From the NCBI RefSeq assembly GCF_038811545.1, contig NZ_CP133319.1:930001-994000 (forward strand): a DNA stretch of 64,000 bases, in the 5' to 3' direction. Made by a program: the position numbers and the translations under genes. This DNA is from Rhodoligotrophos sp. CJ14. GTDB lineage: Bacteria > Pseudomonadota > Alphaproteobacteria > Rhizobiales > Im1. The notes beneath the pieces are model-generated. The model was not told the DNA's origin and did not search any database. It saw nothing but the letters and a program-made list of their open reading frames with translations. Positions 27,430 to 36,400 of the stretch are shown one piece after another (the first letter of the stretch is position 1; each line of letters begins with the position of its first letter).

Positions 27430-29081
27430 GGCTGCCTCGTTGAGATATCGCTGTATTTATCTGCGCGGATCTGAATGCCGGCGCGCTCCCTGTCCCAGGT
27501 ATCGGGCGTGAGCCCTTCTGCGCGCAGCACGTGCTTTTCGACCTTTGCCGTCGGTGTCTTGGGCAAGTCATCGATGATGCGGAGATAGCGCGGCACCATG
27601 AAATGCGGCACCCGCCCGCGCATGAACTCGGTGATTTCAGCGGGATCGATCCTGGCGCCAGCAACCGGTGAGATCACCGCCAATACCTCATCCTCCCCGT
27701 GTTCGCTGGGGACCGCAACGGCTGCCGCCTCGCGAATGGCGGGATGAGCCGTGAGCTCGACCTCGACCTCATAGGACGAGATGTTTTCACCGCGGCGGCG
27801 GATCGTATCTTTCAGGCGATCAACGAAGCGGAAGTCGCCGTCCTCGTCCTCGATGAAGGCATCACCCGTGTGGAACCAGCCATTGCGCCACGCCGCGGCC
27901 GTAGCCTCCGGATCGTTGTTATAGCCATGGTTCATCGCCCACGGCGCTCTCGTGCGAATGATGAGTTGCCCCACCGCGCCCCGCGGCACCGGACAATCAT
28001 GCTCATCAACGAGCCGAAGCTCCACCCCCTGACGCGGGCGCCCGCAAACATTCGCCTTGCCCGGATTGGCGCCGGAGATGAGCGGCGTACTGATCTCCGT
28101 CATGTTGAACAAAGTATAGAAATCAACCCCGAAGCGCTCCCGGAATGCTGGCCCGCTGCTGCCGAGCGGCACGATGATGACCATACGCAGCGGATGATCG
28201 CGGTCATTGGCACTTGGCGGCTGCTTCAGGAGAAAGGTGGCCATGGTGCCAAGCAGGAATACGGCAGTGACCTCGAGCTCGCGCACGGTGCTCCAGAAGC
28301 TTGCCGTCTTGAAACCCTCGACCACCGCGATGGATGCACCAACACACAGGGCGACACAGGAAAGGAACGCGCCGCCGATGTGAAAGATCGGCATATGCAG
28401 GAGATGCCGGTCATCGGCCCGCGTGCAGGTCCATGTGCCCGGGCTCATGGAGGAATAGCTGTGCATGTAGGACGACAGCACGCCCTTCGAGCGGCCTGTC
28501 GTGCCAGACGTATAGATGATCGATTGCAGATCCCAGGGTTGAATGGGTCGCTCGAGCGCCGGTACCGCATCGGCATCTCCATCGAGGATATCCCACCTGT
28601 CGATTGCAACATTCTCAGCCGCAGGAAGCGGCGCATCCCGGCCAGCGACGACAATTCTGGCAAGGACAGCGGGCCGTTCGGCAAGCACCCGTGCCAGGGC
28701 ATCAGGATGGACAAGCGCCAGAGCAGCCCCTGCATTGGCAAGCACATGCGGGAGGATCGCGCCGCGATAGGCCGGATTGATGGGCACGAAGGCAGCGCCG
28801 AGGTAATTGATCGCAAAGAGCGCCTGCACGGAGGCGGAACAATTGGGCATCATCACGATAACCCTGTCACCCTGCCGCACCCCCAACCGCGCGAGCCCTG
28901 CCGCCATCTGGCGGACCCGTCGCAGAGTTTCGGCAAAGCTCCAGCGCGAGCGATCCTCGAACACCGCGAAAGTCTCATCGCCCTTCAATGCCGCGTGCCG
29001 TTCGAGCGCATGGCGCAAGACGCAAATCTCGGCGGGGATGACGCCCTGGTCGGCACAGGCTGGCAGGATGTCACTGGTCAT
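27426..29081 (-). CDS. AMP-forming acyl-CoA ligase (CaiC-like)
   Basis: A 551-residue member of the ANL superfamily that activates a carboxylic acid as acyl-AMP and then acyl-CoA. It has the P-loop IIYTSGTTGRSKGVLSS near residue 190, A5-like FNMTEIS, A7 GWFHTGDAF, A8 DRLKDTIRRRGENIS and the catalytic Lys in PKTPTAKVEKHVLR near the end. It resembles crotonobetaine/carnitine-CoA ligases, but the acid is not known. The TetR gene overlaps its start by 4 bases and the HCCA isomerase-like gene overlaps its stop, so the three form one operon. Confidence 0.92.
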   Translation of the reverse strand: MTSDILPACADQGVIPAEICVLRHALERHAALKGDETFAVFEDRSRWSFAETLRRVRQMAAGLARLGVRQGDRVIVMMPNCSASVQALFAINYLGAAFVPINPAYRGAILPHVLANAGAALALVHPDALARVLAERPAVLARIVVAGRDAPLPAAENVAIDRWDILDGDADAVPALERPIQPWDLQSIIYTSGTTGRSKGVLSSYMHSYSSMSPGTWTCTRADDRHLLHMPIFHIGGAFLSCVALCVGASIAVVEGFKTASFWSTVRELEVTAVFLLGTMATFLLKQPPSANDRDHPLRMVIIVPLGSSGPAFRERFGVDFYTLFNMTEISTPLISGANPGKANVCGRPRQGVELRLVDEHDCPVPRGAVGQLIIRTRAPWAMNHGYNNDPEATAAAWRNGWFHTGDAFIEDEDGDFRFVDRLKDTIRRRGENISSYEVEVELTAHPAIREAAAVAVPSEHGEDEVLAVISPVAGARIDPAEITEFMRGRVPHFMVPRYLRIIDDLPKTPTAKVEKHVLRAEGLTPDTWDRERAGIQIRADKYSDISTRQP

Positions 29082-29767
29082 GAGCTTGGCCCGTCGGAAG
29101 GCGGACGTGCGGATATCACCTCCACGTCAGAGCCAGGCCCGCAGCCGCGCAGCATGGCGAAAGTCGTTTCGCGCAAAGTCCGCCGGAAGCGCTCGACCGT
29201 CTCATCGAAGCTTGCCATCCCCAGCATTCTCTGCACGGTCGGCGCCGCTGCCGCGAAATGGGTGATCGCGCCGGTCACATAGAACACGAACATCTCGGCA
29301 TCGAACGGCCGCACCGACCCATCCGCCTGTCCGCGCTGGATCTGGCCGACATAGCTGCCAATGATCTGTGCTAGGTGCCATTTCCGCGCGGCTTGCGCGC
29401 GCACCCGGTTCTCCATGAGCTCGCGCAGCAGCAATTGCGCGTAGTGCTCGTGATCGAAAGCCCAGTCGCAGAAGGCATCCAGCATATCGGCGACCGACTG
29501 CGGTTCATCCGCGTGAGCCGCCTTCACATAAGCTTCAAGTGAGGCGGCCAAGCGCTCCAGCACCGCGCCGTAAAGCCGTTCCTTCGAGCCGAAATGGTGG
29601 ATCAGGCTGGACATGCTGATGCCGATGGCAGCGCTGACATCGCGCAGGCTTGTGCCGGCAAAGCCGCGTTCGGCGAACATGCGCTCTGCTATGACGAGAC
29701 ATTGGGCGCGTGTATCACGCTGGCCATGCGGGCGGCCCGATCGCGCAGCCTGAGCCTCTGTCGCCAT
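29078..29767 (-). CDS. TetR family regulator of the ligase/isomerase operon
   Basis: A 229-residue regulator with an N-terminal HTH (about 20-65: IAERMFAERGFAGTSLRDVSAAIG, then LIHHFGSKERLYGAVLERL) and a helical effector domain with a CerR-like C-terminus. It heads the operon with the CoA ligase and HCCA isomerase-like genes. Its promoter contains a 22-base near-perfect dyad, so autoregulation with an aromatic or acyl-CoA ligand is likely (inference). Confidence 0.94.
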   Translation of the reverse strand: MATEAQAARSGRPHGQRDTRAQCLVIAERMFAERGFAGTSLRDVSAAIGISMSSLIHHFGSKERLYGAVLERLAASLEAYVKAAHADEPQSVADMLDAFCDWAFDHEHYAQLLLRELMENRVRAQAARKWHLAQIIGSYVGQIQRGQADGSVRPFDAEMFVFYVTGAITHFAAAAPTVQRMLGMASFDETVERFRRTLRETTFAMLRGCGPGSDVEVISARPPSDGPSS

Positions 29768-29780
29768 GACGAACCCGGAT

Positions 29781-29827
29781 TAATCTATCAATTGATCGAT
29801 TATTGAGTGAGCCGCGAAACCTGTCAA
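29781..29827 (-). promoter_or_regulatory. Promoter and TetR-type operator for the ligase operon
   Basis: On the minus strand TTGACA (29822-29827) and AATAAT (29799-29804) are 17 bases apart, close to the sigma-70 consensus. A 22-base dyad (29781-29802) with only one mismatched pair overlaps the -10 and the predicted start point. It begins 14 bases upstream of the tetR ATG. This placement fits self-repression by the adjacent TetR protein. Confidence 0.75.
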
Positions 29828-29900
29828 TCGACCAAGATCTCTGCGACCCTGGCCGGGATCGCGTGTTCTAAGTGATGCGAGAGCAGTGAGGAGCTGGACC

Positions 29901-30269
29901 ATGAACAATGATACCCCTCCCAAGATCGCCCGCGTCTGGCGCGGGCGGACCAGGCGTGACGTGGCCGATGAATATGAAGCCTACAATTTCGACATCGGCA
30001 TCAAGCCACTGATCGAAAGGGCTCTGGGCGTTCAGACCTTTCGCGAGGACCGGGAGGAGTGGACTGAATTCGTCACCATCTCCTACTGGGAGAGTATCGA
30101 AGCGATGGCGCGTTTCACGGGTGGCGATCCGACCCGCATTCACCATCTCGATCGCGATGCGGAATTCCTGATCGAACTCCCGGATCGGGTGCAGATCCTC
30201 AAGATCCGCTCGAGCTATGGCAATGTTGGCGGGGGCAACGTCAAGCGCTTCGACGCCGGTGAGGACTAG
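29901..30269 (+). CDS. Small protein, possible antibiotic biosynthesis monooxygenase-like (dimeric alpha/beta barrel)
   Basis: A 122-residue protein. ARVWRGRTRRDVADEYEAYNFDIGI, FVTISYWESIEAMARFTG and DRDAEFLIELPDRVQIL have the beta-alpha-beta spacing and the W-x-s-xxAm-xF pattern of ABM/stress-responsive barrel proteins. No active site can be claimed. ATG 29901 is preceded by GAGGAG. It diverges from tetR and overlaps the 3' end of livF by 4 bases. Confidence 0.7.
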   Translation: MNNDTPPKIARVWRGRTRRDVADEYEAYNFDIGIKPLIERALGVQTFREDREEWTEFVTISYWESIEAMARFTGGDPTRIHHLDRDAEFLIELPDRVQILKIRSSYGNVGGGNVKRFDAGED

Positions 30270-31000
30270 CCGGCAGCGCCATCCTCGGCCATGCCCGCAT
30301 TGGGTGCCTTGCCCAGATAGACATCGTTCAATTGTGGATCGGCGAGCAGATCCGGACCTGGCGCGGCGAGCACGTTGCGGCCGACCTGCAGGGCGTAAGC
30401 ATAATCCGACAGCGGCAGCGCCACTTTGACATTCTGCTCGACCAGCAGCACCGCGATGCCTGATCGGGCGATCGCCACAATGCGATCGAAGACCGCTGCA
30501 ACCACCTGCGGGGCGAGCGCCGCCGAGGGCTCGTCCAGTAGCATGAGCCGCGGCTTGAGGATGAGTGCACGCGCAATGGCCAGCATCTGCCGCTCTCCCC
30601 CCGAGAGCACCGATGCCATTTTTCCAAGTCGCGGCTTGAGTTGCGGGAAGAAATTCAGGACAAGCTCGAGCTCGGCCGGTGGCGGCGAAGACTGCACGAG
30701 CCGGAAATGTTCGGCAACAGTGAGGCTGGGAAAGATATTCTCGACCTGCGGCACATAGCCGATGCCGGCAGCGACGATATCCTCAACCTCCCGGCCCGCA
30801 AGCTCCTCGCCCGCAAAGCGCACGCTGCCGCCGCGCGGCTTCAAAAGCCCCATCACGGCCTTGAGTACAGTCGATTTCCCCGCCCCATTGGGGCCGATCA
30901 AAGTGACAATCTTGCCGGCCTCCGCATCAAGCGAAACGCCGTGCAGGATGTTGGTATCGCCATAACCGGCGACGAGATCGCGAACTTCCAGCAGGCTCAT
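30266..31000 (-). CDS. livF: Branched-chain-type ABC transporter ATPase LivF
   Basis: A 244-residue ATPase energising uptake through LivHM. It has Walker A GPNGAGKSTVLKAVMG near 37-52, signature LSGGERQMLAIARAL near 136-150, Walker B LMLLDEPSAAL and the H-loop region replaced by LVEQNVK, as is usual for LivF. It overlaps livG by 4 bases (ATGA). It is last in the livK-H-M-G-F order. Confidence 0.95.
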   Translation of the reverse strand: MSLLEVRDLVAGYGDTNILHGVSLDAEAGKIVTLIGPNGAGKSTVLKAVMGLLKPRGGSVRFAGEELAGREVEDIVAAGIGYVPQVENIFPSLTVAEHFRLVQSSPPPAELELVLNFFPQLKPRLGKMASVLSGGERQMLAIARALILKPRLMLLDEPSAALAPQVVAAVFDRIVAIARSGIAVLLVEQNVKVALPLSDYAYALQVGRNVLAAPGPDLLADPQLNDVYLGKAPNAGMAEDGAAG

Positions 31001-31755
31001 GCGGGCGCGCTCCCGAGATAGGCACTGAGCACGCGAGGATCGCGCTGCACCTCGGCAGGTGTTCCCTCCAGCAGAATGGAGCCCTCGACCAGCACGCAGA
31101 TCCGGTCGCTGATCTCCATGATCGCTTCGATATCATGCTCGATGATGAGCACGCAGATACCCGCTGTGCGCAGGCCTTTGAGATGTGCGACGAGCTGGTC
31201 GCGCAAGGCTGGCGCGACGCCCGCGAAGGGCTCATCGATCAGCAGCACCCTTGGGTTCACCATGAGCGTGCGCCCGAGCTCGAGCAGCTTCTTCTGCCCG
31301 CCCGACAACGCCCGCGCTTGGTTATCGGCAACGGCCGCGAGGTTGAGACGCTGCAGCATCTCCTCGGCCCGGCGCGTGACTTCACCTTCGTGCTGGGCGG
31401 TGCGTCGCCAGAAGACAAGCGCGGCCAGAATGCTCTCATCCGTCATCTGCGAGCCCGCGACACGCAGATTATCGAGCACGGTAAGGTCCCCGAACTCGCG
31501 CGGCACCTGAAACGTGCGCACGAGCCCGCGGGCTGCGACAAGATCCGGCCGCAGCCCATCGAGCCTCTCGCCATCGAGCATGACCGAGCCGGCATCGGGC
31601 TTGAGGAAGCCGCTGATCGCGGAAAACAGTGTGCTTTTGCCGGCGCCATTCGGCCCGATAATGCCGGTAATCGTTCCAGGCTGCGCCTCGAGCGAGATGC
31701 CCTGCAGGACTTTGAGCCCGCCGAAGCTCTTGTGGATGTTCTCGACCCTGAGCAT
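30997..31755 (-). CDS. livG: Branched-chain-type ABC transporter ATPase LivG
   Basis: A 252-residue ATPase, partner of LivF. Walker A GPNGAGKSTLFSAISG, signature LSGGQKKLLELGRTL, Walker B VLLIDEPFAGVAP and H-loop IIEHDIEAIM are all present. The long segment between Walker A and the signature is typical of LivG. It starts 3 bases after the livM stop and ends overlapping livF. Confidence 0.95.
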   Translation of the reverse strand: MLRVENIHKSFGGLKVLQGISLEAQPGTITGIIGPNGAGKSTLFSAISGFLKPDAGSVMLDGERLDGLRPDLVAARGLVRTFQVPREFGDLTVLDNLRVAGSQMTDESILAALVFWRRTAQHEGEVTRRAEEMLQRLNLAAVADNQARALSGGQKKLLELGRTLMVNPRVLLIDEPFAGVAPALRDQLVAHLKGLRTAGICVLIIEHDIEAIMEISDRICVLVEGSILLEGTPAEVQRDPRVLSAYLGSAPA

Positions 31756-31758
31756 CGC

Positions 31759-32646
31759 CTAACCCCTTCTGCTGGAAGGGGGAAGGAGCCCAGCGGGGCG
31801 GAACAGCATGCACAGCACCAGGGCGGCGCCAATCAGCATGAAGCGCAACGCACCGAGCTGCGAGCCATCGAGCGACAGCCCGAGATCGTTGAGGAAACGC
31901 GTGCCTTCGAGGAACAGGATCAAGAGGAACGTGCCGAGGATCGTTCCGAGATTGCTGCCGCTCCCGCCGATAATGACCGCGATCCAGACGTTGAAGGTCA
32001 CCTCTGGCGTGAATTGCTCTGGCGAGATGAAGGTGAGGTAATGGGCATAGAAGGCACCCGCGAGCCCTGCAATCGCCGCACCGAGCACCAGTGAGCGGGT
32101 TTTGAAGCTCACGATATTCTTGGCCAGCGCTGCCGCCGCCATCTCATTGTCGCGGATGGCGCGCAAGGCTCGGCCGAACGGGGCGCGGGTTAAACGCTCC
32201 AGCAAGAGGAACACGATCGCCACGGCAATGAGCAGCGCCACCATGATGGCAACCCCGCGCTCGGCGGCTGGCAGAGAGGAGAACAGGCTGGGGATCCCCG
32301 GCACTCCGGAAGGGCCGCGTGTCAGCCACATTTCATTCTCGAGCACGCTGCGCACCACTTCACTGAACCCTATGGCGATGATGGCGAGGTAATCCTCCTT
32401 CAACGTGACTGTCAGCCGGCCGAGTGGCCAGGCGGCAGCCCCCGCCAGCACCATCGCTGCCGCCATGCACAAGGGGATCGGCCAGCCCGCCAGCGACAGG
32501 AGGCCGGACGTATAGGCGCCGATCGCGAAAGAGGCGACATGGCCGAAATTGATGAGCCCGGTCTGCCCCCATTGCAGGTTCAGCGCCAGCCCGAGCAGCA
32601 CATAGATGAGGCCGATAATGGCGATGGCGACGAGATAGCTGATCAT
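31759..32646 (-). CDS. livM: Branched-chain-type ABC transporter permease LivM
   Basis: A 295-residue inner-membrane permease with the LivM pattern NLQWGQTGLINFGHVASFAIGAYTSG at the N-terminus, RAIRDNEMAAAALAKN, and the GGSGSNLGTILGTFLLI loop. The open frame extends to 32745, but ATG 32646 overlaps the livH stop by 4 bases, which fixes the start. Confidence 0.94.
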   Translation of the reverse strand: MISYLVAIAIIGLIYVLLGLALNLQWGQTGLINFGHVASFAIGAYTSGLLSLAGWPIPLCMAAAMVLAGAAAWPLGRLTVTLKEDYLAIIAIGFSEVVRSVLENEMWLTRGPSGVPGIPSLFSSLPAAERGVAIMVALLIAVAIVFLLLERLTRAPFGRALRAIRDNEMAAAALAKNIVSFKTRSLVLGAAIAGLAGAFYAHYLTFISPEQFTPEVTFNVWIAVIIGGSGSNLGTILGTFLLILFLEGTRFLNDLGLSLDGSQLGALRFMLIGAALVLCMLFRPAGLLPPSSRRG

Positions 32647-33518
32647 TTGGCGACCGCCTTGGTGCCGAACAGGCCTTGCGGCCTGATCAGCAGAACGAGC
32701 ACGATGACCCCGAAAATGGCGGCGGTGCGATAGGTGGGCAGCCAATAAATGGCGGCAAGCTCACCCACGATGCCGATGATGAGCGCTCCCGCAAGTGTCC
32801 CGGTCACGCTGCCGACGCCCCCGAAGATGACGGCGGCAAAGGTGGGCAGCAGCAATTGCCAACCAAGATAAGGCGTGAGCACCGCCTTGATGCCGAGCAG
32901 GATGCCGCCAAGGCCCGCAAGCGCTGCCCCGATCAGCCACATCCACGAGATGACCCGCTCCGAGGCAACACCCGCCACCCGCGCAAGGCTCGGATTGTCC
33001 GACACTGCGCGCAATGCGCGTCCAAAGGCGGTGTAGCGCAACGTCATATGTAGGGCGATGAAGACGGCAAGCGTCGCCACGATGATCATGAGATCATAGG
33101 GCGAGATGCGGAAACCAGCGAAGCGATAGGCACGCATCAGCGGCAGCTCGAAGGCGAGCTGGTTGCTGCCCCAAATGAACGTCACGAAATAGCGCAGGAA
33201 GAACGCAACGCCCACTGACGCAATGATGAGCGTGATGGCGCGCTCGTGCCGCAGGCGCCGATAGACCAGCCTATAGGTCAAGAAACCGAGCGCTGCGACC
33301 GCAACGACGCCGATGGCGACCGCGAGGGGAAACGGGAACGCGAGCGTTGAGGCAAACAGCAAGGTGACATAGGCGCCAATCGTGGCCAGGTCCACGTGAG
33401 CGACATTCACGAAGCGCGATATGCGAAAGACGAGCGACAGGCCCACCGCCACCAGCGCCACGATCGCGCCGGTCGATATGCCATCGATCACCATCTGCAA
33501 GAACAGGTGGAGGTTCAT
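32643..33518 (-). CDS. livH: Branched-chain-type ABC transporter permease LivH
   Basis: A 291-residue permease with the LivH start DGISTGAIVALVAVGLSLVF, VNVAHVDLATIGAYV, and the coupling loop RAVSDNPSLARVAGV. The later IFGGVGSVTGTLAGAL is the GG loop. It lies 82 bases downstream of the binding-protein gene and overlaps livM by 4 bases. Confidence 0.94.
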   Translation of the reverse strand: MNLHLFLQMVIDGISTGAIVALVAVGLSLVFRISRFVNVAHVDLATIGAYVTLLFASTLAFPFPLAVAIGVVAVAALGFLTYRLVYRRLRHERAITLIIASVGVAFFLRYFVTFIWGSNQLAFELPLMRAYRFAGFRISPYDLMIIVATLAVFIALHMTLRYTAFGRALRAVSDNPSLARVAGVASERVISWMWLIGAALAGLGGILLGIKAVLTPYLGWQLLLPTFAAVIFGGVGSVTGTLAGALIIGIVGELAAIYWLPTYRTAAIFGVIVLVLLIRPQGLFGTKAVAK

Positions 33519-33599
33519 GGGGCTCTAGGCTCTTACACGATTGGATGCGGATAACGCGGGGGACATTGCGTCCGCATCCGCTCGCGTCAGACATGAAGG

Positions 33600-34829
33600 C
33601 TAAGCCTTCACCGGCCCCTTCAGCTCGAGCTTGCCATTCTCGGCGATCCAGTAGCCGAAATAGGGCTTGGCCTCTCCGGTCTCGTCGAAATTCATATTGC
33701 CGCCGACGCCCTCGTAATCGATCTGCTCGCCGGCGCGAATGGCATCGAGCGCCTCTTTGATCGTATAAACCTTCTTGCCGGGCGGGCTCGCCACCTCGCG
33801 GATCTTCTTCCGGAACTCCTCCGCAACCGCGCTCTTGGCCGCCTCGATCGCCAGCGCGCATGTCACCACCATGTCATAGCCCATGGCCGAGAACGGGTTG
33901 GCGAGCACCGGTTGGCCCGTCTCCTTCTCGTAACGCTCCTTGAAGGCCGCATAGGCGGGCGAGTCTGAATTGGGAATGGCGCCGACCGAGACGATGCCTT
34001 CCGCAGCCTCCGCCCCGACCGCCTGGACGAGAGCGGGAGACACCGCCCAGATCGGGCCGATCCACTTGGTCGGCTCGCCCAGCGCGTACCATTCCTTGAG
34101 GATGATGGTGGTGTCGGGCAGATAAGAGCCGAGCGCGATCACCTCCGGCTGGGTCGACAGCGCCTTGGTCAGCTCCGCGCGATAGCTGGGCTGGTTGGGA
34201 TTATAGACGATCACATTGCAGGTGCCGCCAGCCGCCTCAAAGACCCGCTTGAACTCTTCACCAAGAGTAAGGCCGGAAGGATTGTTGAACGCCATGAAGG
34301 ACGCGTTTTTGTAACCCTGCTGTACGGCATACTGGCCCATCATCTCGCCATAGGCGATATTGGAGCCGGCCACTGGCCAGATCCAGTCGTCCTTCTTCAT
34401 GTCGCGCAGCTCGGTCGTGCCCGAGAAATTCATGTTCACGACCTTGCTTTCCATGCAGATTGGCGCAACCGCCATGGTCACGCCGCTCGACCAGGTGCCA
34501 AGCAGCGTCTGCACGTGATTGACCTCGATCAGCTTCTTGGCCGCCCGCACCCCGGCATCCGGGTCCGACTGGCTGTCCTCGCTATAGAGGCGGATCTTGC
34601 GCCCGCCGAGCAGCCCGCCAAGCGCATTGATATCCGCGGCGGCGAACTCCATGGCCTTCTGGGCACCCGGCCCGAAGACGCTCCCCGCTTTGGTAATGGG
34701 GCATAAGGTGCCGAGCCGGATCTCCTCGGCATCCTGCGCAAGGCTCACTCTCAAGCCACCGGCCATTGCCGCGGTGAGCGCGCTAAGAGCTGCGCCCCGT
34801 TCCAAAAGGTCGCGCCGCGAAATAGACAT
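33600..34829 (-). CDS. Periplasmic substrate-binding protein of the liv-type ABC transporter (Tat signal)
   Basis: A 409-residue Peripla_BP_6 protein. The N-terminus SISRRDLLERGAALSALTAA carries a twin-Arg motif and a hydrophobic core ending near VSLAQ, so Tat export is predicted. The mature part has IRLGTLCPITKAGSVFG and the VLLGTWSSGV-like ligand loop (TLLGTWSSGVTMAVAP). Ligands of this family include amino acids, amides and aromatic acids; the adjacent CoA ligase operon hints at an organic acid (inference). AGGAGG precedes ATG 34829. Confidence 0.9.
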   Translation of the reverse strand: MSISRRDLLERGAALSALTAAMAGGLRVSLAQDAEEIRLGTLCPITKAGSVFGPGAQKAMEFAAADINALGGLLGGRKIRLYSEDSQSDPDAGVRAAKKLIEVNHVQTLLGTWSSGVTMAVAPICMESKVVNMNFSGTTELRDMKKDDWIWPVAGSNIAYGEMMGQYAVQQGYKNASFMAFNNPSGLTLGEEFKRVFEAAGGTCNVIVYNPNQPSYRAELTKALSTQPEVIALGSYLPDTTIILKEWYALGEPTKWIGPIWAVSPALVQAVGAEAAEGIVSVGAIPNSDSPAYAAFKERYEKETGQPVLANPFSAMGYDMVVTCALAIEAAKSAVAEEFRKKIREVASPPGKKVYTIKEALDAIRAGEQIDYEGVGGNMNFDETGEAKPYFGYWIAENGKLELKGPVKA

Positions 34830-34877
34830 TGCACCCCCTCCTTATTTGCCTTCTCGGCCTATCTTTGTGCTGAATTG

Positions 34878-34917
34878 ATCATAAGCTCAAGGCAGATAAC
34901 GTCAAGTGCATACACTT
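34878..34917 (-). promoter_or_regulatory. Promoter of the liv operon with adjacent dyad
   Basis: Minus-strand TTGACG (34900-34905) and TATGAT (34878-34883) are 16 bases apart. A dyad with AAGTG/CACTT arms (34904-34917, centre CATA) touches the -35. The divergent GntR/FCD regulator is the obvious candidate to bind it. Confidence 0.55.
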
Positions 34918-34928
34918 TTGTCTTCAAA

Positions 34929-34958
34929 TTGACTTCCCTATCCCCTTTCTACGATAAT
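34929..34958 (+). promoter_or_regulatory. Putative promoter of the gntR-type gene
   Basis: TTGACT (34929-34934) and GATAAT (34953-34958) with an 18-base spacer face the regulator gene. The gene start is ~90 bases downstream. The shared dyad at 34904-34917 lies just upstream, allowing one site to serve both genes. Confidence 0.45.
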
Positions 34959-35049
34959 AAACCGGTCAGGTGGGAAAGGGTGCCCGGGCCGTTCTGGACC
35001 CAAGTGCCGCTCCAAAGCCCGTCCGGAAGGCTGCGCCACACCAGCACAT

Positions 35050-35793
35050 ATGAAAGAAAGCGCCAAACCATCCACCCAGCCCGCCAAGGCCTCAGCGCGA
35101 CGCCGTCGGGCCGATAGTGCCGAGCGCGCCTATGCGATCATTCGCAGGCTCGTCATCGATTTCCGCTTCCGGCCGGATGAGCGCATCAATGAAGTCCAGC
35201 TTGCAGCACGGCTCAATCTCAGCCGTACGCCCATCCGCGAGGCGCTGAACCGGCTGGCAAGCGAAGGCTTCTTCATTGTCGCGCCCAATCGTGGCTTCTT
35301 CTTTCGCGCGCTTGAGATCGACGATCTGATGCAGCTCTTCGAGTTGCGCGGCGTGATTGAAACCGGAGCATTCCGGCTCGCCTGTACCCGATGGCGCGAT
35401 CGGGAGCTTGGCGAGCTCGAGCGCTTTTGGGAAGAAGCACAGCAGCGCTACAAATGCGGCGATCCCGACGAAATTCTTGGGCTCGACGAAAGCTTTCACT
35501 TACGGCTTGCAGCCCTTTCCGGAAATGAGGAGATCGTCCGCTCCGTCGAAGCCGTGAATGCCCGGATCCGCTTCATCCGCCGCATTCAGATAGAGCGAGG
35601 CCACCGCAACCCCGCTATGATGCACGATCATTCCCGCCTGGTTGCCGCGCTTCGCAAACGGGACGCGGAACTCGGCTGCAAGATCCTGCACAATCATATT
35701 TCGATGACCTTTGAGGACGCGCGGGTCGCCCTGAAGGAGGCCATCTTTCGCGCATTCAAGCCTGAAAACCAGTCTGCCCCAATCGCGGGATAG
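35050..35793 (+). CDS. GntR family regulator, FCD (FadR-type) subfamily
   Basis: A 247-residue regulator. The basic N-terminus leads into the winged helix (about 28-90; INEVQLAARLNLSRTPIREALNRLASEG, shown in part), followed by the all-helical FCD domain. Its Asp/His metal-ligand positions can be seen in LDESFHLRLAALSGN and MMHDHSRLVAAL. It is divergent from the liv-type transporter and probably controls it in response to an organic acid. Confidence 0.93.
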   Translation: MKESAKPSTQPAKASARRRRADSAERAYAIIRRLVIDFRFRPDERINEVQLAARLNLSRTPIREALNRLASEGFFIVAPNRGFFFRALEIDDLMQLFELRGVIETGAFRLACTRWRDRELGELERFWEEAQQRYKCGDPDEILGLDESFHLRLAALSGNEEIVRSVEAVNARIRFIRRIQIERGHRNPAMMHDHSRLVAALRKRDAELGCKILHNHISMTFEDARVALKEAIFRAFKPENQSAPIAG

Positions 35794-35923
35794 CGGGTGC
35801 GCTGACCTGTTTCAGGCACGGCGCCGCAGCGGTTAGGCATAATGCCGCTAACCTCCTTCCGCTATTTGCATGCACAGCCCGGAGTGATATGGCCACAGCG
35901 GTGCCTGTGAAAGGTCAGCGCTG

Positions 35924-36307
35924 GTGAGGATGGTTCAACGACAGCCGAAAGCTTGGGTGGCGCTCGCCGTCGCCTATCTGCTGCTCGTCCAGAGCTTGGC
36001 GGCGGCCTTCGGGCTTGGTGCGGCGATTGCCGCGCCCGTCCTCCCGCTCGATCCTGCCATATGCACCACGACGCCCCCGGTCGCACCGATCAAGCAGAGC
36101 GATCCCGGCCACCCGCCAATTGCGGCCTGCTGCACCCTGATGTGCGGCTTGCTGGCGTCCCCCCTCACCCCGCTCCCGACCGGTCCGTTCACGGCTCCAC
36201 CGCCCGAAACCATTCTCGGCGCGCTAAATCCTGTCCGGACCACCGGCATCCACCGGAAGGCTGATCGCAAAGCGCGTTTGCCACGCGCACCGCCGGTCCG
36301 CCTGTGA
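35924..36307 (+). CDS. DUF2946-like small secreted/membrane protein
   Basis: A ~127-residue protein starting at GTG 35924 (or ATG 35930). A hydrophobic N-terminal segment (ALAVAYLLLVQSLAAAFGLGA) is followed by a Cys/His/Pro-rich region with AICTTTPPV, HPPIAACCTLMCGL and a basic tail. This layout fits small DUF2946-type proteins found with copper genes. It is followed by a PCu(A)C chaperone gene, which supports a copper link. Other frames through this interval look like shadows. Confidence 0.6.
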   Translation: MRMVQRQPKAWVALAVAYLLLVQSLAAAFGLGAAIAAPVLPLDPAICTTTPPVAPIKQSDPGHPPIAACCTLMCGLLASPLTPLPTGPFTAPPPETILGALNPVRTTGIHRKADRKARLPRAPPVRL

Positions 36308-36400
36308 AGCGACGACCTCTCACGAGGTCCCTGCCACAACACGCGAATTCCGATGCCGACAACGCAGGCATAAGCCCTGCACGTTCATGGAGCGATGATA

